Shown: positions 35,248-44,162, counted from the stretch's first letter. The stretch is 52,485 nt of DNA from Mediterranea massiliensis (GCA_015060695.1 SUYA01000014.1:1-52485), one strand, 5' to 3'. The notes: generated by a model from the letters alone, not told the origin. Numbers and translations are program-made.

Positions 35248-35800
35248 TGATTTTTTTCACCTCTTCCCTCATCTCTTTTATAGCCGTAGAGTGTACCTTC
35301 GGTTCTCTCTCCATTACCATCCGTACTGCCCATTCCAGCTTTTCTTCTCCAAATCCTTTGTTTTCGGCATATAGTTTAGCCAATAGGTAATAGGGATAGA
35401 TGCGCCCCGGCAACCGATGCGTAGAACGCAAGTAGTACTCTTCAGCCCTATCATATTCTCCCAATCCTTGGTAATTCTTTCCGATGATATTCAGAATCAT
35501 GGGGTCATTACTTCGCTCCCCGGCCTCTAACAGCAACAGCGTACTTTCCGTAAATTTCTTCTGTTTGTGTAGCGCATGCCCATATTCAAAAAGGAATCGT
35601 CCATTTTCTTTCAGTTTGGGATAAATGCTCTTGTAAGCCTCTTCTGCCGTTTCATAAGCCTCTGCCTGATAAAACATCCTTGCCTGCTTCCATGCTTTTT
35701 CAGCCTCTTCCTTCGTTTTGTCCGGCAGTATAGATAGACGGCTCCAATCACTCCCGCTATCGTTATCATCCATCCTTTCCATCCCTCTTCGGCCAAGCAT
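35213..35800 (-). CDS. TPR C-terminal part of an O-antigen-ligase protein (separated by frameshift)
   Basis: A 195-aa open frame whose real homology begins around AEKAWKQARMFYQAEAYE. It has several TPR-like repeats (FLFEYGHALHKQKKF, MILNIIGKNYQGLGEYDRAEEYY, RIYPYYLLAKLYAENKG). In Bacteroides relatives, as I recall them, this region is the C-terminus of an O-antigen ligase. Here it is one frame off from the membrane part. The shift point is near the four T residues at 35716-35719 (AAAA on the coding strand); one extra A would join the two parts through K-T-K-E-E. The N-terminal ~25 residues of this frame are shadow sequence. Confidence 0.65.
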   Translation of the reverse strand: MLGRRGMERMDDNDSGSDWSRLSILPDKTKEEAEKAWKQARMFYQAEAYETAEEAYKSIYPKLKENGRFLFEYGHALHKQKKFTESTLLLLEAGERSNDPMILNIIGKNYQGLGEYDRAEEYYLRSTHRLPGRIYPYYLLAKLYAENKGFGEEKLEWAVRMVMEREPKVHSTAIKEMREEVKKIISRRQQPTSTH

Positions 35801-36642
35801 CCCACAGCTATGAGCAGAGCCGCTGCCCTAAACAGTGCGTATTCCATCGGGTAAGAGGCAAAAGCAAACAAAGCCAATGCCACCAATGCCCCGGCCATTC
35901 CATGCGCTCCTTTCCTCATGGCTCGCCATACACACAATCCCATCACTACAAACAATGCAACCAAAGCACCTACTCCATGCTCTATGGCCAGTTGCAGGTA
36001 TTCATTAAACGCATACTCCGGACTTCCTGCCACCTTCACTTCCCACTCCTCATATTCTCCTTGGGAAAAATACTTCTCTTGTTCCTCACCGTATGCTTTG
36101 GCAAATCTGCCGCAGCCCACTCCGGATGGATGCTCAATCACTATACGGCTCTCTATTCGCCACATAAACAGTCGCCCTTTGGCCGAATCCGGTTTCAAGA
36201 TAAAGAGCATCCAGCCACCCAATAACAAGGCTCCAACTACTCCCAACACGCACCCCATAGCTTTCAGCCGGTGCTGCTTTGCCCACAGCCTTACTCTTTC
36301 CGGCCATTTCCGGTGTGCTCCATAGGCCCATAGCATCCCCATTGCAGCCGCTATCCATGCCGTTCTACTCATGCCGGCCGGCAATACACAAAGAATCATT
36401 GCTCCCACCGTTGCGGCAACATATTTCATTCCTCCTTGCTTTTTCAAGTAACAGTGTAGGCACACGGGTAGTGTCATTGCCAGAAATCCGGAGTAAGGTC
36501 CCGGATTTAAAAACGTTCCTGTCACTACATACCTTCCGTGGTTCGAATCCATTAGCCCGTAAATTTGTAACAGTCCGATAGCAGACTCTATAGCTCCGGC
36601 AAGTATTAGTATGATGTGAATCAGCAAATTCCTAATATTCAT
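35611..36642 (-). CDS. O-antigen ligase-like (Wzy_C/PglL type) membrane protein, 5' part of frameshifted gene
   Basis: A 343-aa frame with about seven to eight membrane helices. It carries the Wzy_C block (GTFLNPGPYSGFLAMTLP, later MSRTAWIAA and RIVIEHPSGVGCGRFAKAYGEEQ). Proteins of this class transfer glycans to lipid A core or to proteins at the periplasmic face. The last ~40 residues (RKRLKKHGSRQG...) are out of frame with the natural TPR extension, so the intact protein would run on to 35213. It is the last gene of the NVEALA array, 8 bases after the thioredoxin-like gene. Its N-terminus is shorter than in full-length ligases. Confidence 0.7.
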   Translation of the reverse strand: MNIRNLLIHIILILAGAIESAIGLLQIYGLMDSNHGRYVVTGTFLNPGPYSGFLAMTLPVCLHCYLKKQGGMKYVAATVGAMILCVLPAGMSRTAWIAAAMGMLWAYGAHRKWPERVRLWAKQHRLKAMGCVLGVVGALLLGGWMLFILKPDSAKGRLFMWRIESRIVIEHPSGVGCGRFAKAYGEEQEKYFSQGEYEEWEVKVAGSPEYAFNEYLQLAIEHGVGALVALFVVMGLCVWRAMRKGAHGMAGALVALALFAFASYPMEYALFRAAALLIAVGCLAEEGWKGWMITIAGVIGAVYLYCRTKRRKRLKKHGSRQGCFIRQRLMKRQKRLTRAFIPN

Positions 36643-36650
36643 ATAAAGAA

Positions 36651-37205
36651 TTATTTCTTTTCATTTGAGTAAATTCCTCTTAAGGTCTCATTAAAACTGT
36701 CTCGAAAAAAAACGTTTTTTAAATCACCAACTGCTATAGCTTTTGATTCAAAAATCAAAAAAGAACATAAAATATCGTCACGTAAAATTTTATTTTCAAT
36801 TTTAAAATTTTCAGATTCATCTAATAAAATAGGGAAAGGATAATTTGAGAGAAGTTCTTTAATTTCCTCATTTACGTAAAGAGTTGAAGCAAGAATAATA
36901 ACTCTTATACCATATTTTTTTTGTATTTGCTTGAAATATCCTGATAATTTATCTAACATCTTCACACATCCATCGCAGCTAATATCCAATGTATGAAGCA
37001 TATAAGTATCTAAATTGTTGCTTTTAAATTCAAATAATTCTCCAGTTCTTATATCTATTAAGGAATCTGGCATTATAATACGTTTTTCTTTCTGCAAAAA
37101 AACAGAACAAATTTTTTTAGATTCAGTATCTATTTGTTTTGCTGTCCTTTTGCAAGCACTTATTATTAAATTCACAATTAAAACTACAAATAAGAATCTT
37201 TTCAT
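36651..37205 (-). CDS. Thioredoxin-like lipoprotein with CxxC
   Basis: A 184-aa lipoprotein (lipobox ISAC, Cys18). The thioredoxin-like core has LDISCDGCVKMLDKLSG with a C-D-G-C pair, then YGIRVIILAS and FPILLDES (a cis-Pro-like segment). It resembles the N-terminal half of the DUF1573 lipoproteins further right in the array (VGCFSCKLQLERW). It starts 3 bases after the first propeller gene stop, so it belongs to that cassette. A disulfide-forming or -reducing role on the cysteine-rich NVEALA peptides is a reasonable inference. Very AT-rich. Confidence 0.7.
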   Translation of the reverse strand: MKRFLFVVLIVNLIISACKRTAKQIDTESKKICSVFLQKEKRIIMPDSLIDIRTGELFEFKSNNLDTYMLHTLDISCDGCVKMLDKLSGYFKQIQKKYGIRVIILASTLYVNEEIKELLSNYPFPILLDESENFKIENKILRDDILCSFLIFESKAIAVGDLKNVFFRDSFNETLRGIYSNEKK

Positions 37206-37208
37206 TTT

Positions 37209-38258
37209 TCAATATCTATAAAATCCTAATTCCAATTCATAAGTGTCAGGATGTACTGTTATGGCATATATTGTTGAATTTTGTTCATTAACAGCCATCA
37301 TAGCAGTAGGTCTTTCTAATAAATATTCCGTTTGATATTTCCCCTGTAAATCTAAATTCCATATTTTCTTGCAATAAAAATGCATCTTGGGTGATTCTTC
37401 CATGGTTGTCCCTGAATAAAGAAGTAAAATACCTTCATTTAGAATTTCTGCATCGTTAATGCCGCAAGGTGTTTGAGCTGTTATCAAACATTCTCCATTA
37501 ATAATTTTATAAGAGTGAGGAGAGTAATCATAGCATAAAGTTGTAATCTTCTCATTGGCATAAGAGAGCAATTCATAATAATAACCAAATGGGCTGTGGT
37601 ATAATAATAATTTCCGTTCCCTATCCACATGCATTACTCCTTGATGAACTAAAAAAGGATGAACATTCTTTTCTTCAGATGTAGGATAATTTCCTCCTAA
37701 TTTCATTTCTCCTTTAGATGAAAGCATATATTTTGCTTCTTTAAATATTCCAAGTGCAATGTAGGATGAATCGTCAATTTCATAAAATCGTCTTGTCAAA
37801 TCTTTGGTTTTTCCCACAACATCATACGAAATGATGGAATATGGAAGAAAGTTTCCTGTTTTTATAATTTCGTTGATGTCATAGCAAACGATTTTCGCAA
37901 TATCCATTACTTGAAACCGATGATTATCAATTCTGTCTATAAGGGTTGGCGACAAAAGTTCATAAGGCCCTTCACCAATATTTACTCCTTCACATATAAT
38001 TTGTTTGGTATTAATATTTAGTATTTTGTATACACTTTCTGGTGTTGGGTCACATATTAATAATAAGGAATCAAAAATTTCAATACACAGTGGCTTGTAG
38101 AATAAATCCTCTACACCTAACGAATTGAATTTAAGCTCTATCTGCTTGTCAAATCGAGAGTCTTTTTGAGAGGACGAGCAAGATAATGTCAGTCCTAATA
38201 ATAAGACTGGCAATACAACTGAAGTAGGTTTCATATAAAACAATTTTTTTATTCGCAT
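37209..38258 (-). CDS. 6-bladed beta-propeller lipoprotein (cassette 1)
   Basis: A 349-aa lipoprotein (lipobox TLSC, Cys27 from this start). Like its six sister proteins it has a short N-terminal strand region, the shared G-x-GP-x-E/Q motif (here NIGEGPYELL), and propeller-type strands to the end. The family is the TolB-like/DUF5128 6-bladed propeller of Bacteroidetes, function unknown. Its start overlaps the end of the NVEALA-like gene by 10 bases. ATG at 38234 (MKPTSVVLP) also gives a lipoprotein signal and avoids the overlap. AT-rich compared with the core genes. Confidence 0.78.
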   Translation of the reverse strand: MRIKKLFYMKPTSVVLPVLLLGLTLSCSSSQKDSRFDKQIELKFNSLGVEDLFYKPLCIEIFDSLLLICDPTPESVYKILNINTKQIICEGVNIGEGPYELLSPTLIDRIDNHRFQVMDIAKIVCYDINEIIKTGNFLPYSIISYDVVGKTKDLTRRFYEIDDSSYIALGIFKEAKYMLSSKGEMKLGGNYPTSEEKNVHPFLVHQGVMHVDRERKLLLYHSPFGYYYELLSYANEKITTLCYDYSPHSYKIINGECLITAQTPCGINDAEILNEGILLLYSGTTMEESPKMHFYCKKIWNLDLQGKYQTEYLLERPTAMMAVNEQNSTIYAITVHPDTYELELGFYRY

Positions 38259-38514
38259 AATTTATCTGGACAATAACTTTTTGCATGTCCTCTATGTTCT
38301 ATTGCACAAAAACAACTACCAATAATACTATAATCAATACAATAATATAATACTTGTCCATAAGATTCGCATCCCACTGTGTGGGCTTCTGCTTCGATGT
38401 TTTCAAAGGCTAAATCTATAAACCGATTTTCTGTTTTTTGTGATTTATGAAATCCAATTCCTGCAAAAATAGCAATAATAATTACTAAAATACTTTTTTA
38501 AATACGATTTTCAT
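38249..38514 (-). pseudogene. NVEALA-like peptide gene with single-base frameshift (cassette 1)
   Basis: Read on the minus strand from ATG at 38514. The frame hits TAG after nine codons because a poly-A run (T6 at 38494-38499 on the plus strand) is one base short. With seven A residues the reading gives an 88-aa peptide: basic N-terminus, hydrophobic helix (ILVIIIAIFAGIGF), an NIEAEA-type motif (FENIEAEAHT) in the NVEALA position, then a C-terminal part with six Cys (GC, YC, SC, FC, YC, LC). It ends just inside the propeller start. It could be a pseudogene, a slippage-controlled gene or a sequencing error. Confidence 0.6.
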
Positions 38515-38578
38515 ACTAATAACTGTTTAAAAATTACAAATGTCCGATGTTAATATTAATTGTAAATTATCTTTTTTA

Positions 38579-39460
38579 TTATTTCACCACTTTTCCCACT
38601 CTTTCCCATACCATTTTCTTTGTAAAAGGATCTACCGACTTCCATATCCTCCACACCTTTCCCACAATGAACTCTTCGGGCAGTAATCCCCAGTATCTTG
38701 AATCCCTTGAATTCTCCACCCGGTCTCCCGTCATGAAGTAATAACTCTTTTTAAAGCGATACCCTTTCAGTTCCCGTCCTCCTAAGGTCACACAATCTCC
38801 CTCTATGTGTAGCGTATCACCCGTTTCCCATTCTATGGCATCTCCATACCTGATGGCCATAATTCTGTCTATCTTTATCGTGTCTCCTGCCTGTGGCAGA
38901 TATATCGGTCCATACTCAATCGGTGTCCACGGATGCTCTTTCCCTCCGGGGTACACTCTCATCATCGCCGGGTCTATCTCTCCACTCCGTGTAACCAACC
39001 ATTCGAAACGCTCTTGTGCTTGTACATTGCCTATCGGTTCCGAACATCCCTTCACTCGGTATCGTCCCTTCTCAATGTAGAATGTATCTCCCGGCAGAGC
39101 CACACATCGTTTTACGTAGTACTTCATCAGATGCATCTCCAACTTTCTCCATTCGTTGGGACAGGGGTCGTTGAACACCACCACGTCACCCCGTTCCACT
39201 TTCCCCAGTCCGGCTGTCCTCTTTATCTCCACCTGTTTTCCCTTGGCTGCTTCAAACACATCGAAGAGCCTGGCTCCGTAACTCCACTTCTCTACCAAAA
39301 TGGCATCCCCCGCCTGCAGGGTCGGCTCCATCGAATCAGAAGGAATGCGGAACGATGTCAGCAGAAATACCTGCATGGCAATCCATCCCACTACCAGCAT
39401 AAAACCGATGAGTATTATATCCATCAATCGGTCAATCCATATTAACAGTTTCTTCTTCAT
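38579..39460 (-). CDS. lepB: Signal peptidase I in the NVEALA array
   Basis: A 293-aa type I signal peptidase with an N-terminal membrane anchor. The nucleophile is in FRIPSDSMEPTL, the general base Lys in YYVKRCVALPGD, and box E in GDRVENSRDSRYWG. It removes signal peptides at A-x-A sites in the periplasm. It starts within the stop of the cassette 2 propeller gene (ATGA overlap, 39457-39460), so translation is coupled. The location suggests it processes the array's own peptides, whose NVEALA motif ends in A-L-A. GC content is higher than in the flanking propeller genes. Confidence 0.93.
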   Translation of the reverse strand: MKKKLLIWIDRLMDIILIGFMLVVGWIAMQVFLLTSFRIPSDSMEPTLQAGDAILVEKWSYGARLFDVFEAAKGKQVEIKRTAGLGKVERGDVVVFNDPCPNEWRKLEMHLMKYYVKRCVALPGDTFYIEKGRYRVKGCSEPIGNVQAQERFEWLVTRSGEIDPAMMRVYPGGKEHPWTPIEYGPIYLPQAGDTIKIDRIMAIRYGDAIEWETGDTLHIEGDCVTLGGRELKGYRFKKSYYFMTGDRVENSRDSRYWGLLPEEFIVGKVWRIWKSVDPFTKKMVWERVGKVVK

Positions 39461-40446
39461 AGCTTGAAATGATAACAATAAATGTTTTCATCTTCAGTTA
39501 CTCCATATAATTTGTTACGTTCCCAATCTATACAAAAATCTATAATATTTTCTTTTATTTTCCAACGGCATATTCCGTTTCCCGACCAATCAATGAGAAT
39601 GATTTCTTTATTCCCATTTTGATTATGCAATGCCGCTATATACGAGTCATTACAACGAGGCAGTGTAAGATAATATTCCATCAAATCCTCTTCGTTTTTA
39701 TTTCGATAAGTTTCCCATGATGTCAGCGAAGTAGCAGTAGTAACAGATATACTTTTCTCTTCATCCGATAACGATATAATATCTATTTGGTCAAAGACAC
39801 CGGATAATGATACCCATTTTGTCCCTTCCGTATTTATACAATCGGCTAATTGAGAGGTCCTGTTCATATCGTTTCTAGTGAATACCTCTTTGTAGGGATA
39901 TATTTCCCTCTTCTTTGTTTTTAAATATACCCCTTTATTTTCTGCGAAAGCTTTATATACAAAGGATTCATCTTTAATCGGGAATATGCTATATACATCA
40001 TTTTCTTCTCGGTATTCAATGACGTTTTGCTCAATAGCTTTAACTGCATTGATTGTGTCCATGAAAACATATTCTTTCAGTTTACGTCTGATGGGGTCAT
40101 CAATCCAAACAGAACCGTTGTTTATTCTGTTTACTATATTGAATGCCAAAAACTCTTCCGGCCCTTCTCCTTTTGAGAAAAACAATCCGATGTATTCTTC
40201 CTTTTCTAAATGATAGAGTGCAATAAATTCCGATTGCTTGTATAAATTCAGCAATAAGTAAGGATATACCAATTCACATCCCATGAAACCGAAACTATCA
40301 ATGTATTCCAATTTTTCTCCTTCTAATTCTTCTTCTCTTTCGAATTGTTGGATATATATAACATTCCCGTTTGTTATACCGGCATTATTCATACAACATG
40401 TCAGAAATAGAAAACCGAAAAAAATAAATAGATATAAATATTTCAT
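39457..40446 (-). CDS. 6-bladed beta-propeller lipoprotein (cassette 2)
   Basis: A 329-aa lipoprotein (lipobox FLTCC). The shared motif is SKGEGPEEFLAF. The C-terminus contains LIDWSGNGICRWKI, like the DWEGN..I blade end of the sisters. Outside such motifs it is strongly diverged from the other six propellers. It pairs with the NVEALA gene 111 bases upstream, with a terminator-like hairpin between them. It is coupled to lepB through an ATGA overlap. Confidence 0.8.
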   Translation of the reverse strand: MKYLYLFIFFGFLFLTCCMNNAGITNGNVIYIQQFEREEELEGEKLEYIDSFGFMGCELVYPYLLLNLYKQSEFIALYHLEKEEYIGLFFSKGEGPEEFLAFNIVNRINNGSVWIDDPIRRKLKEYVFMDTINAVKAIEQNVIEYREENDVYSIFPIKDESFVYKAFAENKGVYLKTKKREIYPYKEVFTRNDMNRTSQLADCINTEGTKWVSLSGVFDQIDIISLSDEEKSISVTTATSLTSWETYRNKNEEDLMEYYLTLPRCNDSYIAALHNQNGNKEIILIDWSGNGICRWKIKENIIDFCIDWERNKLYGVTEDENIYCYHFKL

Positions 40447-40502
40447 ATTCTTGGTTTTATATAAATATTTGTGTTTGCAAGAAGAACGATTATTTATACA
40501 GA

Positions 40503-40542
40503 CTTAAAAAAATGATTCACTACTGTCCACCCAAGTAGTGAA
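40503..40542 (-). terminator. Intra-cassette terminator/attenuator between NVEALA and propeller (cassette 2)
   Basis: Nine-bp perfect stem TTCACTACT / AGTAGTGAA with a 9-base loop (40516-40542). On the minus strand it is followed by TCATTTTTTTAAG. It would let most transcripts end after the peptide gene and some read through to the propeller. Confidence 0.75.
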
Positions 40543-40557
40543 CAGTAGTACTAATAA

Positions 40558-40833
40558 TCAATTAACAATACATTGTCGTTGACCTCCTATTCCTTTAGCG
40601 TTGTATTGTTTTTGACAATTTCCACAATCATAGTATGTCGAACCTTTCTTTGCAGAACTACTACTATAACAATCAACGGTATTGCCACTTACTTCATCAT
40701 TAGCTAAAGCTTCCACATTCATCATTGCAGTTTCTGACAGTTGATTTTCATTGTGTATTCCATGAATACCATAACTCGTTGCAGTTAATATTAAAGCAAC
40801 AAAAGTAATACATGAAATTCTTTTTCTTTTCAT
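40558..40833 (-). CDS. NVEALA family peptide precursor (cassette 2)
   Basis: A 91-aa precursor from ATG 40833 (MKRKRISCITF). It has a basic start and hydrophobic helix (ITFVALILTATSYGI), then QLSETAMMNVEALA, the family motif. The C-terminal ~47 residues after the motif have four Cys (DC, DCGNC, QC) and are Gly/Ser rich. The DNA does not share the near-identical leader of cassettes 4-7, but the protein motif is conserved. It follows the transglutaminase stop by 16 bases. A longer frame to 40863 overlaps that gene and was not chosen. Confidence 0.82.
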   Translation of the reverse strand: MKRKRISCITFVALILTATSYGIHGIHNENQLSETAMMNVEALANDEVSGNTVDCYSSSSAKKGSTYYDCGNCQKQYNAKGIGGQRQCIVN

Positions 40834-40849
40834 AAATAAATCCTTATTA

Positions 40850-42826
40850 TTATAACCAAACAATTTCTCCGTTCCGATAGAGGAAAGGTCGTTCCAATAC
40901 CCTTCGGTCGTTCTCCCCTTGTGCCGTCTGTACGATTCTCATCAATGCTTTGCAGGGAATCTTCTCAAAGCAGATATCCTCCGTTGTTCCGTTTTTCCTT
41001 TCCAGCAGTTCCCATTCCCCGTTTCTCCAGCATTGCAGTTCGTAGGTGCTCTCCGGAAACATCTGCGATACCACATACGGTGCCATCACCACCTGTTTCA
41101 GTCGATACTCTCCTCCTAAATCTACTTCCACTTTTCGGTTCTTTACCCTTCCTCGGAATCCCGTGGCCGGGTAGTTATCCAGCATATACGCCAACGGTTC
41201 CTCCTCTCTGTCTCCCTTTATCGGCGAACAGATACTTACCCCTTGTATCCTTCCTTCTTCTGTATGAAATGCCAGTTCCCCCAAGCAAATGCTGTCCGAT
41301 GGCAACTGTATCCATACTTTTCTCACCACCCTGCAACTGTCTGTGTCGAATGCCGTCCGCCTGATGGGCAACACCGAACCAATGCTGCAGAGTGTGTCTC
41401 CCTTCTCGTCAGTAATCACCGTTCCCGTCATGCATTTTATGTATTCCCGATTTCTGAAAGTCTCTGCAATGATGTTTCTTGTCACCAGCCGTTCCCCGCT
41501 TATTCCCTCTGCCGTCAGCAAGGTTGTACTGCCGTCGTCTTCCAACATTACCGGTTGTGCAGCCGGTATCATCCTTCTTTCCTTGCAGTACATAGGCATA
41601 TAAACAATGTGCCGTCCCATTTTTTCAAATCTCGCCTTTCCCCCTTCAATCTTTCCATACTGCACCGGTTTCCATTCTCCGAACTGATAGACACACAGAT
41701 AAGCATACTTCGCCCCTTTGGGAGCCGGTTCTGTCAGCTCCACTGTCACGTCGCTGCACTCCATATACTGTTCCGTTACATCTATCTTCTTGTAGTTCAT
41801 AAATAAATCCGGAATATCCTCTCGCGACACCCCTTTTCCTATCAGCGTTGTTTCCGTATGATTGCTGTAGCACTTCCTATACACCTTGGGTGCCCTGAAC
41901 TCTCCCAGTCCTTCAGGATGATACATCCCTCGGTTACTATATAGTTCGTCGTGAATCCATCCATGCTTGTTCTCAAAGGGGTCACAGGCATAGTGCTTTC
42001 CATCCACCAGCAGCACATTCCACAGGTGCGAGTGCTTTCTGTTCCCCCATGCCGGTACAAAGTCCACTGCTACCGGCATTCCCAGTGCCGTAAACAGCAG
42101 CGAGTTCAGTACCGTCCTTTCCGCACAGAATCCGCCTCCTACTTGTGTCAGTGCATCGGGATGAATCAATTTTACGTCTGCCCCGTCAAATTCGCAGTAA
42201 GCATTCTCTTTGTATAAGGCCAGTAGCGAATCCGTTTCCTCAAACAAGTCGGCTTGCTTGTTACGATAATAGCGGTGGTGATAACGTTCATACAGTTCTT
42301 TCCTGTAATTCCCCTTCACAAAATTGTTCCCGAAGTGAAAGGGCAGCACATGCTCCAAGAAAAGTTCGAAACTGCTCCCTTTGGCATACCGATTCTCTCG
42401 GTGGCTGCGGAATGCCAGTTCAATCTCCTCAATCAGTTCACTTGCCTTCACTACTTGCAGCAGCGGTTTATAAGTCAATGGTCTGTAATCGGGCCAATCC
42501 TTAAACTCCCTCCACAGTGTGTCAATGCTCCTTGCCCATCTGTCCGGATCCTCTTGTTTATATTGTTTCAGTGGTTCACACCTGTCGTAGAAGCGTTGGT
42601 AAACAGGCAGCAGGTTACTGTCAGGCACACTGAACCCCACCATATTCTCTATCAGGAACTCTGCCGCCCTTCGCTTCAGTGTCGAGTCCTTGTAGTGCGT
42701 CAGCACCCGTTCCAATTCCCCTCGGTTCTCTCCGGCGGCTTCCAGTGCCATCTCTAAGTAAGAACTTGGTTGGGTGCATGATGCAACGATTAGCAATGAT
42801 GTTAATAAAAAGTAGATAGGTTTCAT
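40850..42826 (-). CDS. Transglutaminase-like lipoprotein
   Basis: A 658-aa lipoprotein (MKPIYFLLTSLLIVASC). The transglutaminase core has all three catalytic positions: Cys in GGGFCAERTVLNS, His in NRKHSHLWNV, and Asp in YACDPFENK. An N-terminal helical part and a C-terminal discoidin-like beta domain (YELQCWRNGEWELLERKNG) flank it. It could crosslink, hydrolyse or cyclise peptides. ATG 42826 was chosen because a truncated duplicate at 46.5 kb is identical from just before this codon. The frame is also open to 42928, where it would overlap the propeller stop as ATGA. High GC compared with its neighbours. Confidence 0.85.
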   Translation of the reverse strand: MKPIYFLLTSLLIVASCTQPSSYLEMALEAAGENRGELERVLTHYKDSTLKRRAAEFLIENMVGFSVPDSNLLPVYQRFYDRCEPLKQYKQEDPDRWARSIDTLWREFKDWPDYRPLTYKPLLQVVKASELIEEIELAFRSHRENRYAKGSSFELFLEHVLPFHFGNNFVKGNYRKELYERYHHRYYRNKQADLFEETDSLLALYKENAYCEFDGADVKLIHPDALTQVGGGFCAERTVLNSLLFTALGMPVAVDFVPAWGNRKHSHLWNVLLVDGKHYACDPFENKHGWIHDELYSNRGMYHPEGLGEFRAPKVYRKCYSNHTETTLIGKGVSREDIPDLFMNYKKIDVTEQYMECSDVTVELTEPAPKGAKYAYLCVYQFGEWKPVQYGKIEGGKARFEKMGRHIVYMPMYCKERRMIPAAQPVMLEDDGSTTLLTAEGISGERLVTRNIIAETFRNREYIKCMTGTVITDEKGDTLCSIGSVLPIRRTAFDTDSCRVVRKVWIQLPSDSICLGELAFHTEEGRIQGVSICSPIKGDREEEPLAYMLDNYPATGFRGRVKNRKVEVDLGGEYRLKQVVMAPYVVSQMFPESTYELQCWRNGEWELLERKNGTTEDICFEKIPCKALMRIVQTAQGENDRRVLERPFLYRNGEIVWL

Positions 42827-42924
42827 CGTAAATGGCGTTTGATTGATTCTAAGTATTTGTTTATTAGTGATGCATTGGCTTTGTGAGGGAAATATACTAA
42901 ATATTACCAAGAGCCAGCTATTTT

Positions 42925-44142
42925 TCATTCTGTTATATCTTTCAATTTAATTCGTAAAAGTTGTGGATTATCTTCTTCTGATAGATTTTCGCAAATAGCT
43001 ACCAAGCGAGGATACAGTTGTTTAAATGCTTTCCATTGTTGAGGATTCATTAAAGCCTTATAACGTTGATAGCTGTCAATTAAGTAGGATGCCGATACTG
43101 TGACATATAAATAGTCACCAATCACATTATGCGGCAGATTTCTGTAGTTTAATCGTAGTGTTGCACCTTTCAGATAGATGTCATCAATTATTTTGCTCCC
43201 GAATATTTTTTTATTTGTTTTTAGAGAATAGAAACAAATAGCCGGTATTCTACCTTGATTCATTCCCGGAGCGATACCCAACACTAATATTTCAGGAGAG
43301 TAAAATAGGAAACTATTTAAGTCGAAATAATTCTTATTTGAGATTTTCTTTTCTATTGCCAACAATTCGTCTCTTGCTTTAACATCTGAAAAGTCAGGAG
43401 TATATTTGCCAAAATCCAATAAATAAGTTGGATGTACATTCTTTTTGTTTATAGAATAAATGGTGTCACAATGCCTATAGGCAAAATATGTATGGTCTTT
43501 GCAGGTTGAAAAAGTAGATAGATTAAGGAAACATTCTAATTTTTGTCTTTCAAGAGTTGATAATGGGAGTAGTGATGTATGGTAGTGATCGTCAGGAGTA
43601 AGGATTTGTAGTGCCATTAAATCTCTGGTTGAGGTTCTTACTACAGAATACCCTTCAGGAAGTGTCGTTGCATATCGGATAAGTGTCTTCATCCTTACTT
43701 CATGACGAAAATTTCCTATAGAGTCATAAACTATATTTTTCAGACATCCGAATGCTTTTATATCTCCGTTTTCCAATAGTTCAAAATCATTTAATTCAAT
43801 GTATTCTCCGGGGCCACCTCCTATTTTATTTATTTCATGCAAAAATTTTCCATCTTCACTATAAATTAGTATTCGTGCATTGCTATAGCTATTACTTACC
43901 AATAAGTAAAAGCGTCCATTTCGGTAGAATAGTTTGCGAAGTTCACTGAACAAATTTTCGTTTGTGGTTTCCAATCCTATCAATTCTACCGATTCTGCAA
44001 AAGAGGAAAGAGGAAGTGATGTTTTGAAATCTATATCCTCCAAATAAATCTGTTGTAATTCTGATTCAGAATATGGTAATTGTTGGCAGTTTGTTAAAAC
44101 AATTAAAGCAAGGCAACAAATAATGTTTCTAATGCTAATCAT
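42925..44142 (-). CDS. 6-bladed beta-propeller lipoprotein (cassette 3)
   Basis: A 405-aa lipoprotein from ATG 44142 (MISIRNIICCLALIVLTNC). The shared motif is KIGGGPGEYIEL. It is the longest of the seven propellers. The C-terminus (PQLLRIKLKD) has a run of helical sequence. It pairs with the NVEALA-like gene 88 bases upstream, with a hairpin in between. The frame is open to 44205, but the shorter start gives a proper lipobox. Confidence 0.8.
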   Translation of the reverse strand: MISIRNIICCLALIVLTNCQQLPYSESELQQIYLEDIDFKTSLPLSSFAESVELIGLETTNENLFSELRKLFYRNGRFYLLVSNSYSNARILIYSEDGKFLHEINKIGGGPGEYIELNDFELLENGDIKAFGCLKNIVYDSIGNFRHEVRMKTLIRYATTLPEGYSVVRTSTRDLMALQILTPDDHYHTSLLPLSTLERQKLECFLNLSTFSTCKDHTYFAYRHCDTIYSINKKNVHPTYLLDFGKYTPDFSDVKARDELLAIEKKISNKNYFDLNSFLFYSPEILVLGIAPGMNQGRIPAICFYSLKTNKKIFGSKIIDDIYLKGATLRLNYRNLPHNVIGDYLYVTVSASYLIDSYQRYKALMNPQQWKAFKQLYPRLVAICENLSEEDNPQLLRIKLKDITE

Positions 44143-44162
44143 TATATTGTTTAAATTTGAAA

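Noticed and set aside
41243..41806. Plus-strand frame opposite the transglutaminase
   Set aside because: Shadow frame; the minus-strand gene has an intact catalytic triad.
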